From Streptomyces sp. CGMCC 4.7035 (GTDB lineage: Bacteria > Actinomycetota > Actinomycetes > Streptomycetales > Streptomycetaceae), in NCBI RefSeq assembly GCF_031583065.1, contig NZ_CP134053.1, positions 1,426,001-1,490,000 on the forward strand: 64,000 bases of DNA, given 5' to 3'. The position numbers and the translations under genes are program-made. The notes below the pieces were generated by a model that saw only the letters and a program-made list of their open reading frames with translations, was not told the origin of the DNA and made no database searches. This document shows, one piece after another, positions 7,145-17,300 of the stretch; the first letter of the stretch is position 1, and each line of letters starts with the position of its first letter.

Positions 7145-10018
7145 CTAGAGCGCGCCCTTGCGCGTCAGATGGTTGAAGAACAGCCACCCCGGCAGCACCG
7201 GCAGCCACAGCGTCAGGAGTCGGTACAGCAGCACCGCGGGGGCCGCGACCTCCTTGGGCAGGCCGACGGCGATGAGACCGACCGTCAGCGTCGCCTCGAC
7301 CGCGCCCACACCGCCGGGGGTCGGGGCGGCCGAACCGAGCGCGTTGCCCGCGAGGAAGACGACCGCGACGCTGGCCAGACTCAGCGTGGTCTTCTCCTCG
7401 TGCCCGAACGCCCGGATCGAGGCGTCCAGGCACATCACGAAGGACGCGGTCAGCAGCAGCATGCCGCCGATGCCGGTGACCAGCTTCTGGGGCCGCTGCA
7501 GCACGTCGAGCATGCGCGGCACGACACCCGCGAACAGCGACCTCACGCGCGTGACGACGAATTTCCGCAGGAACGGCACCGACGTGACCACCAGGACCAG
7601 CACTGCGACCGTCAGCAGACCGGCGATGACCGTCCGGGACGGAGACAGGGACGGCGTCTTCTCGGTCCCCGTGAGGTAGCCGAACGACAGCAGCATCAGG
7701 ACGTGGCAGCCCAGCCCGAACAGCTGCGACGCGCCGACACTCGCCACCGCGAGGCCCGGCCGCACCCCCGCGCGCTGCAGGAAGCGCGTGTTCAGGGCGA
7801 CACCGCCGACCGCCGCGGGCGCCACGATCTTCACGAACGACCCGGCGACCTGGGCCGCCACGGTCCGCGGGAACGGCACTCGCTCGGGCACGAAGCCCAG
7901 CAACGCCATCGCCGCCGCGACGTAGCTCAGCGCCGAGAAGAACACGGCCGCCGCCACCCAGCCCCACTCGGCGTTGGCGAAGAGCGTGCCGAATTCGATG
8001 TGCGTGAGCTGCGTGAGCAGGAAGTACGCGCCGATGGCGCCGGCGATGAAACTGATCAGCGTGCGCGGCCGCACCCGCTCCAGGCGGGCCGGCTCGACCG
8101 GGGCCTGTGGCCTGATCCGCAGCACCTGGTGGCGGATCTGGGTGAGCAGATCCTCCTCGCGCGCCTCTTCCAGTGCCTCGTCGATCGCCCGTTTCTCGGC
8201 TCGCTGCTCGGCGCGTACGGACTTCTTGTCGAGCTTCTCGAGCACGACCCCGGTGCCCTCGCGGGCCTCCTCCAGACGGGCCAGCTTGGCCTGCTGGGAT
8301 GCCTCCAGGACCGCGTCCCGCTCGCGCTGTGCCCGCTCCCGGGCCAGTCTCCGGAGCGTCGCGCGCGTGGAGCGCGTCAGTGCGATCGGCTGCAGCAGGG
8401 GCAGGCAGTCGGCGACCGCGTCCGGGCCGAGCACGCCGACCGCGGACGCCACCGCCCGCTCGGCGCCGACCCGCAGCCCGAGCGTGGCCAGCAGTTGCGC
8501 GATGTCCATCCGCAGCACCAGGTCGCCGGCCGCGATCTCACCGCTGCGCAGATCCGTCAGGATCACGGTGCCGGAACGATCCACCACGATGGCGTCACCC
8601 GCGAGCCGGCGGTGCGCGATGCGCCGCGACTGCAGCGCCCGCACCTGGTGCCAGGTGTCGTGCAGCAACCCGTCGGTGATCTCCTCGTCGGCCAGTTGGT
8701 CGAGCGTGCGGCCGCCGGTGTGCTCGTAGACGAGCATCACGGCGTCGGGGCCCAGCTCCGAGGTCGCGATCAGCTTGGGCGCGTTGGCGCCGGCCGCGAT
8801 GGCCGCGTACGCGAGGAGCGCCTCCTGCTCCAGGGCCTGGCGCAGCGACTGCAGGCTGCGCCGGGTGGTGATTCCGCGCAGCGTCAGCCGCCGCCACACC
8901 CGGTAGAAGAAGCCCTGTGCCTGCTGCTCGCGGTCGACGACGGTGACGTCGAGGGGCGGGCCGTCCTCCAGGGTGACGAAGTAGCGCCGCCCGCGGTCGC
9001 CGTTGTCCGCAGTGTCGGGCGCCTCGTCGCGCGCCGCGCTCACGGGGCGGAAGCCCACGGTGCGCAGGCCCGCCATCAGGGTCCGCCCGGTGGGCCGTAC
9101 GTTCGGCGAGCCGACCGCGTACAGCGTCCCGGCCGCGACGCTCCAGCCGATCAGCACCGTCAGGATGATCGAGAACGGTGTCGTGTAGCCGGTGACCAGC
9201 ATCGAGAAGGCGTCGAGCAGAAGCACCACCCACAGCACGGCGCGCCAGCGTGGTCTGCGTGACATGCCCACGGCCGTCATATAGGCGATCACCGGGGCGA
9301 GATAGCCGTGCACCGGATCGGTCAGGGCGTGGATGTCGCCGGGGGAGGGCTGCGTGAGCGCCTCCTGGATGGAGTTCGGGGCGGCCCTGGCGACCCACAG
9401 GTCTGTGGCGAGTGTCACCCCGTGTGCGAGGACAGCCGCGAGGACGCCGTCGGCGATGCGCAGCCCGTCCCGCTTGATCAGCCGCTCGATCGCGAAGGCG
9501 ACCGGCACCAGCAGGATCGCGATGCTCGACGCCAGACCCGCGATCTTGATCAGTAGATCGGGTGCCTGCCCCGTGCCCTTGTTGATGTCCTGTTCGAGGC
9601 CCGACGTGGTGCCGTGCGCGAAGGCGGCGACGGCGAGCAGCACCACGATGGCGAGCACGCCCACCAGGAGCCGCATCAGATCGGAAGGGCGGTGCACGCG
9701 CGCGGGGAGCAGGGGTTCGTCGCCCTCGACCTCTTCGTTGTGGACGTCGGCACGCTCCTCGTCCACATCGGTCCGCCGCTCCGCCTCCGCTGCTTGCGGC
9801 CTCTCGGTCTCCCGTTCCTTCTTCCGCGACCGTTCGCTCTCGCGCGTCTCCTCGCGTGCGCTGTCGTCGACGTGGGTCCTCTTGGTCGCGTCATCGTCGG
9901 CGCGTGTCCTCTTGGTCGCGTCGTCGTCGGCCTTCCGGGCCGGTCCGGCGGTGTCCGGGCGCGACGAAGCCTCAGACGTGCCCTCCCCGCCCTCGGGGTG
10001 CACGCCCTGCTGTCTCAT
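7145..10018 (-). CDS. Large membrane protein: kinase-like domain plus lysylphosphatidylglycerol-synthase-type (flippase-like) membrane domain
   Basis: About 957 residues with three parts. The N-terminal 120 residues are charged and low-complexity with a 10-residue tandem repeat. Several transmembrane segments follow (LLVGVLAIVVLLAVAAFA and onward). A cytoplasmic middle part resembles a degenerate protein or lipid kinase (LVYEHTGGRTL, HRRLAGDAIVVD, LTDLRSG in place of catalytic and DFG loops). The C-terminal third is a multi-spanning UPF0104/LPG-synthase-TM domain (from TLISFIAGAIGAYFLL to the end). Such domains occur in lipid flippases and aminoacyl-phospholipid synthases; no aminoacyl-transferase domain is present. 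ATG 10018 has AGAAGAG upstream and is preferred to GTG 10042. Substrate unknown. Confidence 0.85.
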   Translation of the reverse strand: MRQQGVHPEGGEGTSEASSRPDTAGPARKADDDATKRTRADDDATKRTHVDDSAREETRESERSRKKERETERPQAAEAERRTDVDEERADVHNEEVEGDEPLLPARVHRPSDLMRLLVGVLAIVVLLAVAAFAHGTTSGLEQDINKGTGQAPDLLIKIAGLASSIAILLVPVAFAIERLIKRDGLRIADGVLAAVLAHGVTLATDLWVARAAPNSIQEALTQPSPGDIHALTDPVHGYLAPVIAYMTAVGMSRRPRWRAVLWVVLLLDAFSMLVTGYTTPFSIILTVLIGWSVAAGTLYAVGSPNVRPTGRTLMAGLRTVGFRPVSAARDEAPDTADNGDRGRRYFVTLEDGPPLDVTVVDREQQAQGFFYRVWRRLTLRGITTRRSLQSLRQALEQEALLAYAAIAAGANAPKLIATSELGPDAVMLVYEHTGGRTLDQLADEEITDGLLHDTWHQVRALQSRRIAHRRLAGDAIVVDRSGTVILTDLRSGEIAAGDLVLRMDIAQLLATLGLRVGAERAVASAVGVLGPDAVADCLPLLQPIALTRSTRATLRRLARERAQRERDAVLEASQQAKLARLEEAREGTGVVLEKLDKKSVRAEQRAEKRAIDEALEEAREEDLLTQIRHQVLRIRPQAPVEPARLERVRPRTLISFIAGAIGAYFLLTQLTHIEFGTLFANAEWGWVAAAVFFSALSYVAAAMALLGFVPERVPFPRTVAAQVAGSFVKIVAPAAVGGVALNTRFLQRAGVRPGLAVASVGASQLFGLGCHVLMLLSFGYLTGTEKTPSLSPSRTVIAGLLTVAVLVLVVTSVPFLRKFVVTRVRSLFAGVVPRMLDVLQRPQKLVTGIGGMLLLTASFVMCLDASIRAFGHEEKTTLSLASVAVVFLAGNALGSAAPTPGGVGAVEATLTVGLIAVGLPKEVAAPAVLLYRLLTLWLPVLPGWLFFNHLTRKGAL
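9871..9930 (-). repeat. Two 30-bp tandem units inside the flippase-like gene
   Basis: Units 9871-9900 and 9901-9930 differ at only a few positions and encode ADDDATKRT repeated in the charged N-terminal tail. Being in frame, copy number could vary without breaking the gene. Confidence 0.85.
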
Positions 10019-10204
10019 CGTCTCTTCTTGGTCTCGTATCACCAGTCACCGCCCGCACGATGGTGGCATGTCCACCCGACACACGGGGGCATCAGGGTGC
10101 AAATGCGGGGGCGCACAGTCTGCCCGAAGCGCAACGCCGGGGCGAGGGCTACGCTCGGCCGCCGTCACCTCACATTGTCGGTGGGGTGGGGCAGGATGGG
10201 GCGG

Positions 10205-10570
10205 ATGAGTGAGGAGAGCCTTCCGGCGGACGCCCTGCCGGAGTACGCGGAGCGGGTCCTTGACGTGGCCGAACGCATCCCGCCTGGGCACGTCATGACG
10301 TATGGGGACGTGGCGGAGTGGCTGGAGGAGGGCGGTCCGCGCCAGGTGGGCCGCGTGATGGCTCTCTACGGAGGAGCGGTCCCCTGGTGGCGCGTCATCC
10401 GCGCGGACGGAGTGCTGCTCCCGGGTCACGAACTGGAGGCACTGGACCACTACCGAGATGAGGGCACCCCCCTGCGCCAGGCGGGCCACGCCTCCGAGGG
10501 CCATCTCCCGCGCGTCGACATGAAGCGGGCGCGATGGGACGGCGGCGAGCGCACGGAGGGTCACACCTGA
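10205..10570 (+). CDS. Alkyltransferase-like protein (ATL), MGMT DNA-binding fold
   Basis: A 121-residue protein carries the winged-helix domain of O6-alkylguanine-DNA alkyltransferase (RIPPGHVMTYGDVAEWL, then RQVGRVMALYGG). The active-site PCHRV of true transferases is PWWRVIRADG here, so the acceptor Cys is Trp. Known ATL proteins with this substitution bind alkylated guanine without repairing it and hand the lesion to nucleotide excision repair. ATG 10205 is chosen; the CAGGAT hexamer ending 7 nt before it suggests a leaderless mRNA, and ATG 10196 is an alternative. It lies just upstream of the AdnA-AdnB and UvrD2 helicases, consistent with a DNA-repair neighbourhood. Confidence 0.9.
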   Translation: MSEESLPADALPEYAERVLDVAERIPPGHVMTYGDVAEWLEEGGPRQVGRVMALYGGAVPWWRVIRADGVLLPGHELEALDHYRDEGTPLRQAGHASEGHLPRVDMKRARWDGGERTEGHT

Positions 10571-10827
10571 CAGCTTCCGGCATCGGACGGGCCGGAGGGG
10601 AACCTGTGGCCCGTACGAGGGAAACCGGGCACATCCGTGACATGGCGTACGTTCGTGCAGCATGGGACATGAGTGACCCGATGGGCCCACGGGAACAAGG
10701 GGAAGCCCTGCTTCCGCGCCACACACGGGCGTAGCGTCGACGGCGCGCGTCCCCCTCATCCCGCCGCCACCGCCCTCCACGCGGGGCGGCCCTCCCACCA
10801 GTACGACCACCAGGACCGGCGAACCAC

Positions 10828-13800
10828 GTGAGCTCCTCTTCCTCCACCAGGCGCCTGCCGCACCCCCGGGTGCAGCAGGGGAGCCGTGGCGCTTACCGAC
10901 TGGTGCGTACCCCGCCCGTCCAGATGGATCCCCCTCGACTGGACGCAACACAGCGCACTGTGGTTGAGCACACAGCCGGTCCGCTGCTTGTTCTCGCGGG
11001 CCCGGGCACCGGCAAGACGACCACGCTCGTCGAGTCCGTCGCCGCTCGGATCACCCGCGGCGGTGACCCGGGACGCATCTTGGTGCTGACGTTCAGCCGC
11101 AGGGCCGCCGTCGATCTGCGTGACCGGATGGCACTGCGCACCGGGGCGGCGCACGCCCCGCAGGCCACCACGTTCCACTCGTTCTGCTACGCCCTGGTCC
11201 GTGCCCACCAGGACTCCGATCTCTTCGTCGAGCCCCTGCGGCTGCTCTCCGGTCCCGAGCAGGACGTGGCCGTGCGCGAGCTGCTCGCCGGCCAGCCCGA
11301 CCTGGAGCGTCTCGGCCTCGCACACGTGCGCTGGCCGGACGAACTGCGCGCCTGCCTGACCACACGCGGCTTCGCCGACGAGGTCCGCGCCGTGCTGGCC
11401 CGCAGCCGCGAACTCGGCCTCGGCCCGGATGCCCTGCGCCGCTTCGCCCAGCGCATCGGCCGCCCGGACTGGGCGGCCGCGTCAGCCTTCCTCGCCGAGT
11501 ACCTGGACGTCCTCGACCTCCAGGGAGTGATCGACTACGCGGAGCTCGTGCACCGCGCGGTCCTGCTGGCCCGCCGACCCCAGGTCGCCGAGCGGCTGGC
11601 CGCGCAGTACGACGCTGTCTACGTCGACGAGTACCAGGACACCGATCCCGCGCAGGTACGCCTCCTGCACGCCCTCGCGGGCGGCGGCCGGACCCTGGTG
11701 GCCTTCGGTGACCCCGACCAATCGATCTACGCGTTCCGGGGCGCCGACGTGGGCGGCATCCTGGATTTCCCGTACGCCTTCCCGCGCGCGGACGGCGCAC
11801 CCGCGCCCGTGGAGGTCCTCAGGACGTCCCGCCGCTCCGGCGCGGGTCTCCTGGCCGCCACCCGGCTGCTGACCCAGCGCATGCCGCTGACCCGCCTTCC
11901 GGCGGAGAAGGTACGGGCCCACCGGGAGCTCGCCGCGGTACGGGACGGGGGCCGCGTCGAGGTCTACACGTACCCGACGCCCGGTACGGAACTGGACAAC
12001 ATCGCCGACATCCTGCGCCGCGCGCATCTGGAGGACGGCGTTCCGTGGGGGGAGATGGCCGTCCTGGTGCGCGCGGGAGCCCGCATGATCCCGACGGTCC
12101 GCCGCACTCTCACGGCCGCCGGGGTCCCCCTCGACATCGACGGCGACGACCTCCCATTGCGCCACGAACCGGCCGTGACCCCGCTGCTGACAGCGCTGCG
12201 GGCGGTGGCGCGGGCGGAGGCGGTACGCGCGGGCGATGACGGGCGCGCGCGGGCCGAGGCGCCCGGCGCCGGCGATGACGTACGCGCGCGCGGTGCCGCA
12301 CGGGCGGAGGACGCCGACGTACGCGCGCGTGTCGACGCCACGGCCGAAGACGCCGTACGCGCCGAGGAACCTGCGCGCGCACCTGCCGAGGACGGCCCCG
12401 AAGCGTGCTGGCTCGACACCGAGACCGCGCTCACCCTCCTGGCCTCCCCGCTCGCGGGCATGGACGCCGCCGACCTGCGCCGCCTGGGCCGTGCCCTGCG
12501 CGAGGAGGAGCGGGCCGCCGGGAACTCCGTACCGCCACCCTCCGACGAACTGCTCACCCGAGCGCTGGCCGAGCCGGAGCGGCTGGTGGCCCACGACCCG
12601 GCGTACGCGCGCGGAGCCCAGCGCCTCGGCGCGCTGCTCGGAAAGGCCCGTGAGCGGCTCGCGGGCGGTGGCACGGCCGAGGAGGCCCTGTGGGAGCTGT
12701 GGGCCGGCACACCGTGGCCCAAGCGTCTGGAGAACGCCTCCTGCAGGGGCGGTGCGGCCGGGCGCAACGCCGACCGTGACCTCGACGCCGTCTGCGCCCT
12801 GTTCGCGACGGCCGCGCGCGCGGAGGAGCGTACCGGCGGACGCGGCGCCCTCAACTTCTTGGAGGAGATCGAGGCCCAGGACATCGCCGCCGACACGCTC
12901 ACCCGCCGGGCCGTGCGCCCCGACGCGGTGCGTCTGATGACCGCGCACCGTTCCAAGGGCCTGCAGTGGCGCCTGGTGGTCGTCGCGGGTGTCCAGGAGG
13001 GCCTGTGGCCGGACCTGCGCCGCCGCGGCTCCCTGCTGGAGGCCGACCGCATCGGCCGCGACGGGCTCGCCGAACCCCTGACCCCCGGGGCACTGCTGGC
13101 GGAGGAACGACGCCTGTTCTACGTCGCCTGTACGCGCGCGCGTGAACGCCTGATCGTCACCGCCGTGAAGGCACCCGCTGACGACGGCGATCAGCCCTCC
13201 CGCTTCCTCGCCGAACTCGGCGCCGAACCCAAGGACATCACCGGCCGTCCGCGCCGCCCCCTGTCGGTCGCCGCCCTCGTCGCCGAACTGCGCGCCACGA
13301 CCGTCGACCCGCGCGCGTCCGACGCTCTCAGGGAGGCCGCCGCGCGCCGGCTGGCCCGGCTCGCCGCCCTCGCCGACGAGGACGGGCGCCCCCTTGTGCC
13401 GTCCGCGCACCCCTACCGCTGGTGGGGCATGTGGGACCCGACCGAGAGCAAGGTGCCGCTGCGCGACCGGGACCAGCCCGTCGTGCTGTCCGGCAGCGCC
13501 CTGGACCAGCTCGCCAACACCTGCTCCCTGCAGTGGTTCCTGGGCCGCGAGGTGAAGGCCGACGCGCCCGCGACCGTCGCCCAGGGCTTCGGCAACGTGG
13601 TGCACGTCCTCGCCGACGAGGTCGCCTCCGGACGCACCCCCGCCGACCTCGCCGTCCTCATGGAGCGGCTCGACTCGGTGTGGAACGCGCTCGCCTTCGA
13701 CGCGCCGTGGAAGTCCGCGCAGGAGAAGGACAACGCGCGCGTGGCGCTCGAACGCTTCCTCAAGTGGCACGTCGATTCCAACGGCGCCCGCACCCGGCGT

Positions 13801-14289
13801 ACGCCGGTGGCGAGCGAGCACGACTTCGACGTCACCGTCGAAGCGGGCGACTACGAGGTCCGCATCCGTGGCTCCATGGACCGCGTCGAGACCGACGGCG
13901 AGGGCCGCGCCTATGTGGTCGACTTCAAGACCGGCAAGCAGGCGCCCAGCGCCGCCGAGGTCTCCCGCCATCCGCAGCTCGCCGTCTACCAGCTCGCCGT
14001 GCGCGAGGGCGCCGTCGACGAGGCCTTCGACGGACAGCGCCCCGAGCCGGGCGGCGCCGAACTCGTCCAGCTGCGGCAGGGCGCCGCCAAGAAGGACGGC
14101 GGCGACACCCTGCCCAAGGTCCAGGCGCAGGAGCCCCTGGAGGGGGAGTGGATCGGCGAGCTGCTGGCCACCGCCGCGGGCAAGGTTCTCGACGAGCGCT
14201 TCTCGCCCACCAGCGGGCAGCACTGCACGCACTGCGCGTTCCGGGCCTCGTGCAGCGCACGGCCGGAGGGCCGTCACGTCGTGGAGTGA
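10828..14289 (+). CDS. adnA: AdnA-type helicase-nuclease subunit (UvrD-like motor plus PD-(D/E)XK nuclease with Fe-S cysteines)
   Basis: This 1153-residue protein has a UvrD/Rep motor: Walker A GPGTGKT (near 58), DEYQDT (near 266), DPDQSIYAFRG (near 295), TAHRSKGLQW (near 704) and ACTRARERL (near 766). A RecB-type nuclease follows (VVDFKTGK near 1030), closed by CTHCAFRASC near 1132. Together with an upstream Cys (CSLQWF) this is the pattern of an Fe-S-stabilised AddB/AdnA nuclease. In mycobacteria AdnA and AdnB form the heterodimer that resects double-strand breaks in place of RecBCD. GTG 10828 is the likely start. A repetitive Ala/Arg/Asp-rich insertion at residues 460-525 is unusual. adnB follows directly. 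Confidence 0.9.
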   Translation: MSSSSSTRRLPHPRVQQGSRGAYRLVRTPPVQMDPPRLDATQRTVVEHTAGPLLVLAGPGTGKTTTLVESVAARITRGGDPGRILVLTFSRRAAVDLRDRMALRTGAAHAPQATTFHSFCYALVRAHQDSDLFVEPLRLLSGPEQDVAVRELLAGQPDLERLGLAHVRWPDELRACLTTRGFADEVRAVLARSRELGLGPDALRRFAQRIGRPDWAAASAFLAEYLDVLDLQGVIDYAELVHRAVLLARRPQVAERLAAQYDAVYVDEYQDTDPAQVRLLHALAGGGRTLVAFGDPDQSIYAFRGADVGGILDFPYAFPRADGAPAPVEVLRTSRRSGAGLLAATRLLTQRMPLTRLPAEKVRAHRELAAVRDGGRVEVYTYPTPGTELDNIADILRRAHLEDGVPWGEMAVLVRAGARMIPTVRRTLTAAGVPLDIDGDDLPLRHEPAVTPLLTALRAVARAEAVRAGDDGRARAEAPGAGDDVRARGAARAEDADVRARVDATAEDAVRAEEPARAPAEDGPEACWLDTETALTLLASPLAGMDAADLRRLGRALREEERAAGNSVPPPSDELLTRALAEPERLVAHDPAYARGAQRLGALLGKARERLAGGGTAEEALWELWAGTPWPKRLENASCRGGAAGRNADRDLDAVCALFATAARAEERTGGRGALNFLEEIEAQDIAADTLTRRAVRPDAVRLMTAHRSKGLQWRLVVVAGVQEGLWPDLRRRGSLLEADRIGRDGLAEPLTPGALLAEERRLFYVACTRARERLIVTAVKAPADDGDQPSRFLAELGAEPKDITGRPRRPLSVAALVAELRATTVDPRASDALREAAARRLARLAALADEDGRPLVPSAHPYRWWGMWDPTESKVPLRDRDQPVVLSGSALDQLANTCSLQWFLGREVKADAPATVAQGFGNVVHVLADEVASGRTPADLAVLMERLDSVWNALAFDAPWKSAQEKDNARVALERFLKWHVDSNGARTRRTPVASEHDFDVTVEAGDYEVRIRGSMDRVETDGEGRAYVVDFKTGKQAPSAAEVSRHPQLAVYQLAVREGAVDEAFDGQRPEPGGAELVQLRQGAAKKDGGDTLPKVQAQEPLEGEWIGELLATAAGKVLDERFSPTSGQHCTHCAFRASCSARPEGRHVVE
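12211..12390 (+). repeat. Low-complexity GCGCG-rich insertion within adnA
   Basis: This stretch is built of imperfect repeats around TACGCGCG, with alternating RAR, GDD and EDA codons, and encodes an Ala/Arg/Asp-rich linker. It interrupts the second motor half between otherwise family-like sequence (PLLTALRAVA before, CWLDTETALTLLASPL after). Confidence 0.75.
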
Positions 14290-14394
14290 GAACACCAGTG
14301 TGATGGACCCCACCATGCGTGCTGACCAGCGCTTCTTCGCGCCCGGAAGGCGATGTGGCATCCGCTGTCAGTGGCCGCCGCTAGCCTCTCCGAC

Positions 14395-17300
14395 GTGCCC
14401 GCCCGTATCACCGACCCCGAGCAGCTCAAAGAGCTCCTCGGTATCCCGTTCACTCCGGAGCAGACGGCCTGCATCATCGCACCGCCCGCCCCGCAGGTGA
14501 TCGTGGCCGGAGCCGGGTCGGGGAAGACCACGGTGATGGCGGCCCGTGTGGTGTGGCTGGTCGGCACCGGACAGGTCGCGCCCGAGCAGGTCCTCGGCCT
14601 GACCTTCACCAACAAGGCGGCCGGTGAACTCGCCGAGCGTGTCCGCAAGGCACTCGTCAGGGCGGGCGTCACCGACCCGGACGTGATCGACCCGGACAAT
14701 CCGCCGGGCGAACCCGTGATCTCCACGTACCACGCCTTCGCGGGCCGCTTGCTGACCGATCACGGCCTGCGCATCGGGCTCGAACCCACCTCCCGCCTGC
14801 TCGCCGACGCCACCCGCTACCAGCTCGCCGCGCGCGTGCTGCGCGAGGCCCCCGGGCCCTACCCGGCGCTGACCCGCTCCTTCCCGGATCTCGTCAGCGA
14901 CCTCCTCACCCTCGACTCCGAGCTGGCCGAGCACCTCGTACGACCGGAAGACCTGCGGGCGTACGACGCCGAGCTGCTGCGCACACTGGAGGGCGTCAAA
15001 CTCACCAACGCCGACCTCCGCAAAATCCCCGAGACGGCCGCCGCCCGCCGCGAACTGGCCGAGCTGGTCGGCCGCTACCGCGCGGCCAAGCGGGAGCGCG
15101 ACCTGCTCGACTTCGGCGACCAGATCGCCCTCTCGGCGAGCCTCGCCGGCCTCCCCGAGGTGGGCCGCATCCTGCGTGACGAGTTCCGTGTGGTCCTGCT
15201 CGACGAGTACCAGGACACGTCGGTGGCCCAGCGCGTCCTGCTCGCCGGACTGTTCGGCGGCGGCACCGGTCACCCGGTGACCGCCGTGGGCGACCCCTGC
15301 CAGGCGATCTACGGCTGGCGCGGCGCGTCCGTCGCCAACCTCGACGACTTCCCCGAGCACTTCTCACACACCGACGGGCGCCCCGCGACCCGCCAGGCCC
15401 TCAGCCAGAACCGTCGCAGCGGCGGCCGCCTCCTCGACCTCGCCAACGGGCTCGCCGAGCCGCTGCGCGCGATGCACGCGGGCGTGGAGGCCCTGCGGCC
15501 GGCCCCCGGCGCCGAGCACGACGGACAGGTCCGCTGCGCGCTGCTGCGCACCCACGCCGAGGAGATGGACTGGATCGCCGATTCCATCGCCCACCTCGTC
15601 CGCACGGGCACAGCGCCCGGCGAGGTCGCCGTCCTGTGCCGTACGGCGACCGACTTCGGCCAGATCCAGGGTGCCCTCGTCGCCCGTGACATCCCGGTGG
15701 AGGTCGTGGGACTGTCCGGGCTGCTGCACCTGCCCGAGGTCGCCGACCTCGTCGCCGTCTGCGAGGTCCTCCAGGACCCCGGCGCCAACGCTTCCCTGGT
15801 CCGCCTCCTCACCGGCCCGCGCTGGCGCATCGGCCCCCGTGACCTGGCCCTCCTCGGCCGGCGCGCCCGGCTGCTCGTGTCGCACGCGCGCGTGGCCGCC
15901 GACGACGACCCGGACCGCCGGCTCGCGGCGGCCGTGGAGGGCGTCGACCCGTCCGAGGTGATATCGCTCGCGGACGCCCTCGACACGTTCCTCGAACTGC
16001 CGATGGAGGCCGAGCGGGAGGACGACGGGCTGCCCTTCTCGCCCGACGCGCGCGTGCGGTTCGCCCGCCTCGCCGCCGAGCTGCGCGATCTGCGCCGGTC
16101 CCTCGCCGACCCGCTGATGGACGTCCTGCACCGCGTGCTCGCCGTCACCGGCCTGGAGGTCGAGCTGTCCGCGTCCCCGCACGCACTGGCCGCCCGGCGA
16201 CGCGAGACCCTGTCGAACTTCCTGGACGTCGCCGCCGCCTTCGCCGCCAATGACCAGGCCGCCACCCTCCTGGCCTTCCTCGGCTTCCTGCGCACCGCCG
16301 CCCAGTACGAGAAGGGCCTCGACAACGCCCTCCCCGGCGGCGAGAACACCGTCAAGGTGCTCACCGCGCACAAGTCCAAGGGCCTGGAGTGGGACGTCGT
16401 CGCCGTCCCCGGACTGGTCACCGGCACCTTCCCGAGCGCCCAGGGCCGCGAGAAGTGGACGGCCCAGGGCAAGGTGCTGCCGCACACCCTGCGCGGCGAC
16501 GCCGACACCCTGCCAGACGTCGAGACGTGGGACTCCCGGGGCCTGAAGGCCTTCCACGAAGCCATGAAAGAGCACCAGCACACCGAGGAGCTGCGCCTCG
16601 GCTACGTCACCTTCACCCGCCCCCGCTCCCTGCTGCTCGGCTCGGGTCACTGGTGGGGACCCGCCCAGAAGCGCCCCCGAGGGCCCTCGGACTTCCTCCA
16701 GGCCCTCTACGAGCACTGTGCCGCCGGGTACGGCGAGATCGAGGTCTGGGCCGACGAGCCCGCGGAGGACGAGGAGAACCCGGCGCTGCGCGAGGCCGCC
16801 GCCGACCACGCCTGGCCGCTCCCGTTGGACGAGGCCGCGCTCGCCCGCCGCCGGGCCGCCGCGGAGACCGTACTGGCCCATCTGGACCAGGCCGCGTCGC
16901 ACGTCGGCGCCCACACCACGGCCACCCACGACCCCTCGGCGTACGACGATCCGGAATGGCCGCCCCCACCGGACGAGGAAGATCTCTACGAGGAGGAAGG
17001 CCCCTACGACGAGTTCCCCGACGATTTGCCCGACGGGCTCGCCGACGGCCTCCCCGAGGAGGACGCCTCCGACTGGGACTCCTGGCCGGCGGACCGGCCG
17101 GAGGGCCGGCCCGCACCGCACGCGGCACCCCACGCGCGCGTGCCCCTCGGTGACGGCACCCCGACCGTCCCCCACGCCCGCCGGCACCCCGCCGAGGACG
17201 CCGCCCCCGCGCTCACCCCGGAGGAGGCCCGCACCATCGCCTCCTGGGACCGCGACCTGGACGCCCTGACCGGAGAGCTGCTGCGCGCCCGCACAGGCGT

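Noticed and set aside
7002..7967. Open frame extending the second S33 peptidase upstream by over 300 codons
   Set aside because: The extension is antisense to the flippase-like gene, has no family similarity and precedes a proper signal peptide start at 7001.
10571..10827. A 30-codon frame (ATG 10642) between the alkyltransferase-like gene and adnA
   Set aside because: No ribosome site or conserved feature; treated as untranslated.
11482..14361. A 959-codon open frame on the minus strand opposite adnA
   Set aside because: It is antisense to a motif-complete helicase-nuclease and reflects GC-rich codon structure; its translation is low complexity with no domain.
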